Shown here: one piece after another, positions 1 through 6,112 of the stretch
How the letters are laid out: each line of letters starts with the position of its first letter
Position numbering within the stretch: position 1 is the first letter of the stretch
Origin: Candidatus Cloacimonadota bacterium
GTDB lineage: Bacteria > Cloacimonadota > Cloacimonadia > Cloacimonadales > TCS61
NCBI GenBank assembly: GCA_030596265.1
Contig: JAUVKM010000095.1
Location: 1 to 7,442, forward strand
Length of the DNA: 7,442 bases
Reading direction: 5' to 3'
Notes under the pieces: generated by a model
Databases searched by the model: none
The model's input: only the letters and a program-made list of their open reading frames with translations
What the model was told of the DNA's origin: nothing
Made by a program: the position numbers and the translations under genes

Positions 1-1104
1 TTCTTCATCTGTCATGGGAAGTCCATTACCATCCAGATTGCCATTTATTTTTGTATAATATGCAGAAGTGATATTCTGACTGCTTTTTGCCCAGACAATA
101 TGAAGATTATTTTCTTCATCGATATCCATACGAGCAGACCATACCTGGTTATTCGATTGGGTTAAAAAACTTTCATCGATCGCTATCGTACCGTCCGGTC
201 GTAATTTTAAATAAGATAGTAAATTTGATGAACCTGTCCAGTACTGCCAGATTATGTGAACATTATTGTTGCTGTCACAGTATACCTGAGGTTTGTTTAA
301 TTGTTGGGAAGCATTATAACATAGAGAAACAGGAGTCGACCATGTATCTCCACCATCATCAGAATATGCATAGGTTATATCGTGCATATCATTTGACCAG
401 ACGAGATATATCCTGTTATTAGTATCAACTGCAATTCGTATCTCGTTCGTCCAGGCATTTGCGCCAGTTATAATAGTTTGATTATTTACAAGTATTGTAC
501 CATCAGCATCAATCTTGGTGAAGATGACATTACTGCCGCCGGCATTGGAAACAATATAGGTAATGTTATTACTATCTACAAAACCTTCCGGATCGATTGT
601 AGGTTGCCCGAGATAAACATTTTCATCAGGATCATTTACGATCAAAGGATTACCTCCGGGTCCATTCCAATCAAAATTCTCCTCAAGAATTTCACCATTG
701 TTGTACAGTTCATACATATCAAAATTTGAATTTGGGTTCGAGTATTCATACAGTTTAATCCCTGCATAAACATTGTTTTGGGTATCTTTCCCAAGCCTAG
801 TATTCAACCACCAGTAATCAAAATTGATTGCTGACCAGACAAGTTTTTCATCCACCCAACCGATAAAGAGATCTTCATCAGAAGTAACCTGGATCGTAAC
901 ATCTCCATCCTCTATATGAGTAATTGCAAAAGATGGTGGAACTGTATCACGTGATGAATATGCACGAATAGAAGCACCCTCTGAAATAACTTGCGATGAA
1001 TTATAACTCGTTTTGTTTCCTATTACCGGATCAATTTGATCTGAAAAACAAAATACGGAAATTGAAATTAATAAAATTACTAAATAGAACTTTAAACTAA
1101 ACAT
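1..1104 (-). CDS. Secreted Asp-box (BNR-like) repeat protein, 3' end beyond the window
   Basis: This frame is open for 368 codons from the ATG at 1104 to the left edge, so the C-terminus is missing. The start is supported by AAGGAGG (1110-1116) five bases upstream. Residues 1-22 form a signal peptide (MFSLKFYLVILLISISVFCF), so the product is exported. The rest is repetitive: segments of the type D-x-N-N-x-h-x-h-h-W occur at about residues 227-236, 277-286 and 329-338, 50-52 residues apart. Looser copies lie near 107-116, 158-165 and 176-183. A perfect Asp box, S-x-D-x-G-x-T-W, sits at 248-255. Such spacing is typical of sialidase-like beta-propellers, but no sialidase catalytic arginine set or FRIP motif is visible, so I infer binding or a structural role rather than an enzyme. 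It follows the peptidase gene after 80 nt and may be co-transcribed. A sorting domain like its neighbours' would be expected beyond the edge, but this cannot be seen. Confidence 0.85.
   Translation of the reverse strand, partial: MFSLKFYLVILLISISVFCFSDQIDPVIGNKTSYNSSQVISEGASIRAYSSRDTVPPSFAITHIEDGDVTIQVTSDEDLFIGWVDEKLVWSAINFDYWWLNTRLGKDTQNNVYAGIKLYEYSNPNSNFDMYELYNNGEILEENFDWNGPGGNPLIVNDPDENVYLGQPTIDPEGFVDSNNITYIVSNAGGSNVIFTKIDADGTILVNNQTIITGANAWTNEIRIAVDTNNRIYLVWSNDMHDITYAYSDDGGDTWSTPVSLCYNASQQLNKPQVYCDSNNNVHIIWQYWTGSSNLLSYLKLRPDGTIAIDESFLTQSNNQVWSARMDIDEENNLHIVWAKSSQNITSAYYTKINGNLDGNGLPMTDEE
85..426 (-). repeat. About 50-residue D-x-N-N...W repeats, three clear copies
   Basis: Three tandem units in the Asp-box protein have W236, W286 and W338 as equivalent positions, each preceded by an Asp-Asn-rich turn (DTNNRIYLVW, DSNNNVHIIW, DEENNLHIVW). 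The period and the alternating hydrophobic strand pattern fit blades of a beta-propeller. The fold is inferred from the pattern. Confidence 0.7.
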
Positions 1105-1109
1105 ATTGT

Positions 1110-1116
1110 CCTCCTT
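1110..1116 (-). promoter_or_regulatory. Shine-Dalgarno site of the Asp-box protein gene
   Basis: The minus strand reads AAGGAGG, five bases before the ATG at 1104. It is a near-perfect anti-16S match and fixes the start of a frame that is otherwise open at its other end. Confidence 0.85.
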
Positions 1117-1137
1117 TTATCATATAATTTTCTTTAA

Positions 1138-1167
1138 TACGACCACCGAATTTCTTCGGTGGTCGTA
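1138..1167 (-). other. Perfect 13-bp intercistronic hairpin with a GAAA loop
   Basis: The arms at 1138-1150 and 1155-1167 are fully complementary. Read on the minus strand, the RNA would have a 13-bp stem (TACGACCACCGAA on one side) capped by GAAA, a GNRA tetraloop. It lies 17 nt past the peptidase stop codon and 33 nt before the next ATG. No T-run follows on either strand (the minus strand continues ATTAAAGAAAATTATATG), so it is not a canonical intrinsic terminator. It could be a U-less or partial terminator, an mRNA 3'-end stabiliser that sets unequal expression of the flanking genes, or a copy of a dispersed palindromic repeat. Confidence 0.75.
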
Positions 1168-1184
1168 AATAAATGTATGTACCG

Positions 1185-4043
1185 TTACTTAAGTAAGATC
1201 ATTTTATTAGTGCGTGTAAATTTACCAGAATTCATCTTGTAGAAATAGATCCCGCTAGTAACAGATTTACCATTTTCGTCCTTACCATCCCATATAACCT
1301 GATGTATACCTGCAGCTAATTTTTCTTTCAGGAGGTTTTTTACTTTTTGTCCTTTAATGTTGTAAATATCGAGAGTTACAAACGAATTTATCTGTGTCAC
1401 AGAAAAGGAAATCGTAGTAGATGGATTGAATGGATTCGGATAGTTCGGATACAATTTTACTTTCGCTATTTCTGGAATCATTTCTTCTTCAACATTAGTT
1501 CCCGTATGATTGCATGTGAATATCACTTCCCTGGTTTCTCCTTCTGCAAGTGGTGGTTGTCCCTGATACCAGATATACATCAAAGCAAAGTTATCTTCAA
1601 CCACAACTGCCATTGCATCTGTGTAGATAATTTGAATATCTTCAGCTTTAAGAGGTAGAATTATTGCCGGATGCCGTTCTCCCCATTTACTGGTAAATCC
1701 GGGATTACCTTCTCGATTCATGGTAATCTTATATGTTATGCTATCTCTCAAGGTTCCTTCATTTATCGTCAGTTCATTTGTAAATAGAGGTTCCATAAAC
1801 ACACCTTCATTACACATCTTGATATCCATTCCCGGATCTCCATATAAAGCTGAACCGTTGAGATCATTAGGGCTGGCTCCGGGAGTTCCATTTACCATAT
1901 CAAATTTTAAAGCAATATTACTTAAGAAATATGATTCTGCCCAGGTATTATTTCTGGCAACTCTATAGAAGTAAGCTTTTGTTCCTCCATGCTGACAAGA
2001 ACTTCCTCCCTCCGCAATCACATAGCCTGTATATTGGTAAGCTCCACCTGTATGAATCCAAGAAGGTGCCATGCTGCTTCCACTCAAGATTTTACCGATA
2101 TAGCAATTACCAAGTCCGAAAAATATCTTTGGATTATCGGAATTGATATCTATATTATCTCCACTGTAAGGATCTCCATAAGCTTGTCCATTACTGGAAC
2201 GGAAAAATCCTTCCTGACCGGATGTTGGATAATGTAATTGCCACTGGTCGTGATTTCCGTGTCCACTGGTTACAAATATATCCACCGGATCATAATTAAA
2301 AATATCAACACCTTCATTTACCATTGTAACCAGCCATTCGGTTCTATCAGTAGGACCATCATTAAATTCGACTGTTTCCAGAGCATCGGGATATTTCACA
2401 AAATACTGATTATAAGTTGCTTCGCTTGAAGATATTCCCTGAGTGTAATAATTTACATTACAGGAAGTAGTTCCTCCAATACAGGTTTTCACCTCAAATC
2501 CGGTAGGTCCGGAAACAAGATTAAGTGCATCCTGGACATTGTATCCTGTGATTATTCCCCATACTGCATCGCAATATGCATCATCATCCAATGCTCTGGT
2601 AAAAGACCAGACACTATTTTGAACAAAACTAGGTGATGCTGTTGACATGTCACAGATAAATCCAATATGACTCGGATAATATTGAGCAATATCATCTTGA
2701 ACTTCATTTAATGAAGTTTCCCAGATAAAAAGCTGACCGCCATAACGAGCCAGAAGAGCATCCGCAACTGCCTGCCAATCTGGGTCGTTGTAAGTTGATT
2801 GTTTGATAACAACCGCATAAGTTAGCGGTGGTGGTTCAACATAAGAAATTATGAATGTTCCATCCGAAATATCTTCAGCAAAATTACTGGAAGCATCGAA
2901 TACCATCACTTTTATCAAACATTCTTCTGAGGGAGTATTGGGAACCTGCCAGGAAAAATTCTGAGGATTACCTGTATGGCTAGCAATAAGAGTCCAGTTT
3001 ACTCCATCATCTATTGAATAAAATATACTATCTGAAACAACACCAACATTATCATCAGAATCCCAGGTAACAGAATGCCATTCATACGTTCCCCAATCTT
3101 CACCACCATTTGGTTCGATAATTTCTACTGTGGGTGGAGTGTTATCTGCATCGATTGTAAATACAGCATTCGATTCATCGACTGCAGAATTATCTCCTCC
3201 ATCATAAACAACTACTTTTACCAGACAATCTGTGGAAGGTGTATTGGGAATGAGCCATTCACATTCCTGAGGATTTCCGTTGTGAGACGCAATGAGTGTC
3301 CAGTTAACTCCATTATCGATAGAGTAAAAAACACTATCGGAATGAATTCCCATATCATCGTCTGCTGTCCATTCTATCTGATATGTGTCACCAACTACCC
3401 ATACTTCTCCTCCATTCGGGACATCCACAGTTACAGTAGGTGCAATAGTATCTGGTATTGTTGGTGAGACGCTTATATTATCGAAGTAAATATCACACAG
3501 ATGGTCACTATATCCATTTGAATTCTGCCCTGCAAAATATATAGTAGCCTGACGACCTGCCCATGGCTCAATATTGACATGGTGATATTCCCATGGATAA
3601 CTTTGTGCACTTCCACCACCACCACCAGTATAGTAGAGCTGGAAATAAGTTCCCACAGAATCTGCATCCATTATCCATACATGACCACCATTATGCCAGT
3701 TTGCACCCGATACACCCATATAAAAATTCAGTGAATCTGCTACACCCGGAATGAATAAAGATTGTCCTACCATCTGCCATTGCGCATTAGGCGGACTGCC
3801 TCCAGAAGCACTGCCGGAACCAATGTGAATATGACCACTATAACTTCCCTGGTATTGAGTTACATCGGCATTATGTGGTCCTGTGACCGTCCAGCCTGTG
3901 AAATCACCCGTTTCAAAATCACCATTTACAAATTGCTGTGCATACACAGTTACAGAAGTTAAAAGTAAAATAGAGAAGATAAAAAATAAAACCTTTACTC
4001 TCCTTCCTGAAATAATGAAAGGTTGTTCATTTTGTTTCAACAT
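1185..4043 (-). CDS. Secreted gingipain-like (C25/clan CD) cysteine peptidase with C-terminal sorting domain
   Basis: I infer an exported endopeptidase of the gingipain type. From the chosen start (952 aa) the order is: signal peptide at about 1-35 ending VYA; jelly-roll or carbohydrate-binding-like domain at about 37-195, opening NGDFETGDFTGW; two homologous Ig-like domains at 200-297 and 302-399, each with an Asp-box-like S-x-D-x-G-x-N-W; peptidase domain at about 407-743; a beta-rich linker; and the sorting module at 864-952. In the peptidase domain, a hydrophobic strand leads to SGHGN (His595) and a second strand leads to GLGNC (Cys647). This is the His-Gly ... Cys order of clan CD. A following ALYGDP motif (732-737) resembles the LxGDP near the end of C25 domains. 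ATG 4043 has AAGGAGG five bases upstream. The in-frame ATG at 4064 has no such site and lies inside a hairpin arm. Family level is likely, but side-chain specificity is not readable. No separate propeptide is obvious. Confidence 0.85.
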   Translation of the reverse strand: MLKQNEQPFIISGRRVKVLFFIFSILLLTSVTVYAQQFVNGDFETGDFTGWTVTGPHNADVTQYQGSYSGHIHIGSGSASGGSPPNAQWQMVGQSLFIPGVADSLNFYMGVSGANWHNGGHVWIMDADSVGTYFQLYYTGGGGGSAQSYPWEYHHVNIEPWAGRQATIYFAGQNSNGYSDHLCDIYFDNISVSPTIPDTIAPTVTVDVPNGGEVWVVGDTYQIEWTADDDMGIHSDSVFYSIDNGVNWTLIASHNGNPQECEWLIPNTPSTDCLVKVVVYDGGDNSAVDESNAVFTIDADNTPPTVEIIEPNGGEDWGTYEWHSVTWDSDDNVGVVSDSIFYSIDDGVNWTLIASHTGNPQNFSWQVPNTPSEECLIKVMVFDASSNFAEDISDGTFIISYVEPPPLTYAVVIKQSTYNDPDWQAVADALLARYGGQLFIWETSLNEVQDDIAQYYPSHIGFICDMSTASPSFVQNSVWSFTRALDDDAYCDAVWGIITGYNVQDALNLVSGPTGFEVKTCIGGTTSCNVNYYTQGISSSEATYNQYFVKYPDALETVEFNDGPTDRTEWLVTMVNEGVDIFNYDPVDIFVTSGHGNHDQWQLHYPTSGQEGFFRSSNGQAYGDPYSGDNIDINSDNPKIFFGLGNCYIGKILSGSSMAPSWIHTGGAYQYTGYVIAEGGSSCQHGGTKAYFYRVARNNTWAESYFLSNIALKFDMVNGTPGASPNDLNGSALYGDPGMDIKMCNEGVFMEPLFTNELTINEGTLRDSITYKITMNREGNPGFTSKWGERHPAIILPLKAEDIQIIYTDAMAVVVEDNFALMYIWYQGQPPLAEGETREVIFTCNHTGTNVEEEMIPEIAKVKLYPNYPNPFNPSTTISFSVTQINSFVTLDIYNIKGQKVKNLLKEKLAAGIHQVIWDGKDENGKSVTSGIYFYKMNSGKFTRTNKMILLK
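1815..2825 (-). other. Clan CD peptidase domain with His/Cys dyad
   Basis: The domain spans about residues 407-743 of the peptidase. The His codon is at 2259-2261 (context VTSGHGNHDQW) and the Cys codon is at 2103-2105 (context FFGLGNCYIG). The two residues are 52 apart, each after a predicted buried beta-strand, as in caspases and gingipains. The region between them is rich in Asp, Ser and Gly and could bind calcium. Assignment rests on motif order and context, not on an alignment. Confidence 0.7.
2847..3446 (-). repeat. Two tandem Ig-like domain repeats of about 98 residues
   Basis: Two units within the peptidase gene (3153-3446 and 2847-3140) share PTV...PNGGE..W, SDS(V/I)FYSID.GVNWTLIASH.GNPQ and PNTPS..CL(I/V)KV.V(F/Y)D. 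The PNGGE-W opening is typical of Kre9/KNH-type or bacterial Ig-like adhesive modules. Many differences fall at silent third positions, so the duplication is old and has been kept by protein-level selection. They probably act as spacers or adhesive modules ahead of the catalytic domain. Confidence 0.8.
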
Positions 4044-4048
4044 TTTTT

Positions 4049-4055
4049 CCTCCTT
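4049..4055 (-). promoter_or_regulatory. Shine-Dalgarno site that sets the peptidase start
   Basis: The minus strand reads AAGGAGG followed by five A and ATG (4041-4043). An upstream in-frame ATG (4062-4064) has only CTGAAGCT before it, so translation should start at 4043. The seven extra residues (MENKEEK) of the longer reading would also put acidic residues ahead of the signal peptide, which is unusual. Confidence 0.85.
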
Positions 4056-4083
4056 GTTCTCCATAGCTTCAGCATTGGAGAAC
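4056..4083 (-). other. 8-bp-stem hairpin between propeller and peptidase genes
   Basis: The arms GTTCTCCA (4056-4063) and TGGAGAAC (4076-4083) are perfectly complementary around a 12-nt loop. In the transcript the hairpin begins 3 nt after the propeller gene's stop codon and ends directly against the AAGGAGG of the peptidase gene. Its place suggests an effect on ribosome access or mRNA processing. There is no T-run, so it is not a standard terminator. Confidence 0.55.
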
Positions 4084-4086
4084 TTG

Positions 4087-6093
4087 TTATTTTAGTAATA
4101 ACATTTTTTTGATATTCGATTTATTAATTTCATTTACTAATTGGTAAAAATAAATTCCTGAAGAAACTAGTTTATTGTTTTCATCGGCTCCATCCCAAAC
4201 CACAGAATATGTACTTCTCGTTCCTAAACAACTGTTTAGTAACGGATGAAGCGTTTTTACTTTCTGCCCTTTCAAATTATAGATTTCAATCTTTGCGTCC
4301 TTAGCATCCTTTGCGGTTAATGAAAAAGAAATCGTTGTAGTTGGATTGAACGGATTGGGATAGTTATAAAGAATTTGATAAACAGTTTCTAATGCATTAT
4401 CCACGCTTACTTGGGCAAATGTTTCATCGCTCAATCTTGATTCTGTGCAAGCTTCAATTTCAGCTGTAAGACAATAGAAATCATTTTCTGTTCCGTCAAC
4501 ATCAACATAGGATGTATCTGCTATTAACTCACTATTGATCTTCGTATAAGGTCCACCTGATATATCGCTTTTATAAATATTGTAACCCGCAATATCTGGT
4601 TCTATGTTTGCGTTCCAAAGTAAATTAACAGAATCATCAGATATTTCAGCAATCAGATTTTGGGGAGAACGAGGATGCATCCAACCAGTATTCCAAATGT
4701 CATGGAACCATATTCCCCAATCTGTTAGATAACTGCGATATGGAATATCTTCAATAGTCCATAAGTTCACAGTCCCATTATGTACCGAAAGAACGATCTC
4801 AATGTCTCCATCACCGTCCACATCACCTACGGCAGCACTGTTTACCATTGCATTACCACCTGAAGAAATGGGCCAATCATCAACAGCAGAACCATCTCCG
4901 TTATAAGCATAAAAACTACCTGCATTATCACCAAAAACTATTTCTCTATCCCCGTCATCATCCAAGTCGAAAATTATTGGAGAACACTCCAAATTATATA
5001 TGTCAACAGGCCATCCTTCAACCTCTTCCCCGGTATGATGTCTTTCTAATATTCCATATCCGTGACAACCTCCAAAAATTTCCAAGTCATAATCATTATC
5101 AATATCACCAGTTATTGGCATAACCATGTTTTGAGGACCGGGATAAGTTTGTGGCCAATTTTCAAAAATAGTTCCATCATAGTGATAAATACCGACGTAA
5201 TTTGTATTGCTCGTATAATATGAATGAAGAATTTCCATATCTCCATCATCATCGAGGTCAGCAAAAATCGGTTGAGCATAACTCATTCCGCCTGCAACAT
5301 TGAGTTTAGGCCAGCCATCTTTCAGTACTCCGTCTTTATCCCAGAGATAAACAGAATTAAATGAAACCGCACAAATTTCAATTTCTCCATCATTATCAAT
5401 ATCTCCGACAGCGGGAGTAGCAACACACATATAATCTAAAGTTTGAGGCCAGCCCGCACATATCGTTCCATCATGATTGAAAGCTGTTACTAGACCATCC
5501 GGATACATCCTTTGTCCGAGAATTACTTCAAGAAATCCGTCATTGTCGATATCAAAAAGAGCAGGAGATTTATGACCTCCGGTTTCACCTACAGTTTGGG
5601 GCCAACCCGGAACATTTGTTCCATCGTTGTGCCAAGCATATAAAGTATTAGTTTTCCCGGCAATAATGATTTCCAAACCAGGATAATCAGGGTCTAGATC
5701 GCCTGTTGCTGATTTGGATTGTATCGGTTCTAACCCGAATTTGGGCCATCCCGGGAGATAGTTGCCTGAATAATCCCAGATATGATAGGAACCATCTACA
5801 GAGCCGGCAAGTATCTCCAAAAAACCATCTCCGGTAACATCGGCAAGGTAAGCACCAGTCGGTGCAAAATTAGGTATAACATTCATGATTTGGGGCCAGT
5901 TAGGCATTTGCTCTGGTGAAGTTCGGGAATTTTCTGGAATTTCATTTAAATAAGATTCCACAAAACTTCTACCATTTAGATCTGTCGAATAAACTCCTAT
6001 AGCTAAATCATCTGCAGCGAGAAATGTAGGGATTATAAGAATGCCCGCTAGTACAAATAGGCTTGATTTTATAAGTAATTTTTCCATTTTCAT
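4087..6093 (-). CDS. Secreted FG-GAP/VCBS-type beta-propeller protein with FN3-like and sorting domains
   Basis: The 668-residue product has a signal peptide at 1-27 (hydrophobic core SSLFVLAGILIIPTFLA). Residues 61-450 hold eight repeats of 46-52 residues. Each contains a GWP(Q/K)-type turn (Trp at 66, 116, 164, 215, 261, 313, 361, 407) and a D-x-D-x-D-G-x-x-E-(I/V) loop (starting at 85, 132, 181, 231, 279, 330, 376, 424). These loops are calcium-binding-type FG-GAP motifs as in integrin-alpha-like propellers. Copies 2 and 6 lack the loop Gly. An FN3-like domain follows at about 476-561, with the sorting module at about 576-668 ending KKMLLLK. ATG 6093 is preceded by AGGAG (6100-6104) at six bases; the in-frame ATG at 6087 is less well spaced. 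No catalytic motif is seen, so a ligand-binding or structural surface role is inferred. The sorting module contains two short DNA repeats, described separately. Confidence 0.88.
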   Translation of the reverse strand: MKMEKLLIKSSLFVLAGILIIPTFLAADDLAIGVYSTDLNGRSFVESYLNEIPENSRTSPEQMPNWPQIMNVIPNFAPTGAYLADVTGDGFLEILAGSVDGSYHIWDYSGNYLPGWPKFGLEPIQSKSATGDLDPDYPGLEIIIAGKTNTLYAWHNDGTNVPGWPQTVGETGGHKSPALFDIDNDGFLEVILGQRMYPDGLVTAFNHDGTICAGWPQTLDYMCVATPAVGDIDNDGEIEICAVSFNSVYLWDKDGVLKDGWPKLNVAGGMSYAQPIFADLDDDGDMEILHSYYTSNTNYVGIYHYDGTIFENWPQTYPGPQNMVMPITGDIDNDYDLEIFGGCHGYGILERHHTGEEVEGWPVDIYNLECSPIIFDLDDDGDREIVFGDNAGSFYAYNGDGSAVDDWPISSGGNAMVNSAAVGDVDGDGDIEIVLSVHNGTVNLWTIEDIPYRSYLTDWGIWFHDIWNTGWMHPRSPQNLIAEISDDSVNLLWNANIEPDIAGYNIYKSDISGGPYTKINSELIADTSYVDVDGTENDFYCLTAEIEACTESRLSDETFAQVSVDNALETVYQILYNYPNPFNPTTTISFSLTAKDAKDAKIEIYNLKGQKVKTLHPLLNSCLGTRSTYSVVWDGADENNKLVSSGIYFYQLVNEINKSNIKKMLLLK
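4220..4243 (-). repeat. Intragenic 24-bp imperfect palindrome, copy in the propeller gene
   Basis: On the plus strand GTTCCTAAAC, loop AACT, GTTTAGTAAC: nine of ten arm positions pair. It encodes L-N-S-C-L-G-T within the sorting module. The extended 41-bp neighbourhood (4213-4253) matches the copy at 6230-6270 at 35 of 41 positions. Confidence 0.7.
4291..4314 (-). repeat. 9-bp tandem array, 2.7 copies, read in frame as AKD-AKD-AK
   Basis: The minus strand reads GCAAAGGAT, GCTAAGGAC, GCAAAG. Since 9 bp is three codons, the array stays in frame and yields alternating Ala-Lys-Asp in the sorting module, where the neighbouring paralogue has NTENIEDTE. From memory, CGCAAAG-type short tandem repeats are scattered through several environmental bacterial genomes; I cannot verify that here. 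Confidence 0.7.
4744..5913 (-). repeat. Eight FG-GAP-like propeller repeats
   Basis: The region holds eight units of about 49 residues, each combining a W-P turn and a D-x-D-x-D-G loop. The repeats are spaced evenly without long insertions, so the propeller domain appears complete. Blade number (eight) is counted from the motifs; closure into one ring rather than seven blades plus an extra repeat is not established. Confidence 0.8.
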
Positions 6094-6099
6094 TTTTTT

Positions 6100-6104
6100 C
6101 TCCT
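6100..6104 (-). promoter_or_regulatory. Shine-Dalgarno site of the propeller gene
   Basis: AGGAG followed by six A and ATG at 6093. It lies within the 19-nt gap after the transglutaminase-like gene's TAG, so the two genes are very probably on one transcript. Confidence 0.8.
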
Positions 6105-6112
6105 ATTTTTCT

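Noticed and set aside
85..1104. Active sialidase
   Set aside because: Only one canonical Asp box is present, and no arginine triad or FRIP-like motif is visible in the part seen.
1105..1137. Possible -10 box (TATGAT) before the Asp-box gene
   Set aside because: It would put the transcription start inside or next to the ribosome site, and no matching -35 is present.
1138..1167. Calling the hairpin a standard intrinsic terminator
   Set aside because: No T-run follows on either strand, so it is annotated only as an intercistronic hairpin.
1986..2000. SCQHGG in the peptidase as an alternative Cys/His catalytic pair
   Set aside because: Clan CD needs His-Gly first and Cys later after a buried strand. 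Here Cys and His are adjacent and reversed, while SGHGN and GLGNC fit properly.
3075..3467. Plus-strand open frames such as this one and 6947-7312
   Set aside because: They are antisense to well-supported coding domains, have no ribosome sites or recognisable motifs, and arise from codon bias of the opposite strand.
4062..4064. Upstream ATG for the peptidase, adding seven residues
   Set aside because: It lacks a Shine-Dalgarno site and lies within a hairpin arm, while ATG 4041-4043 has AAGGAGG at ideal spacing and gives a better signal peptide.
4220..4314. CRISPR array or insertion sequence remnant
   Set aside because: The repeats are too short, different from each other and lie within an intact reading frame, with no spacers or transposase sequence.
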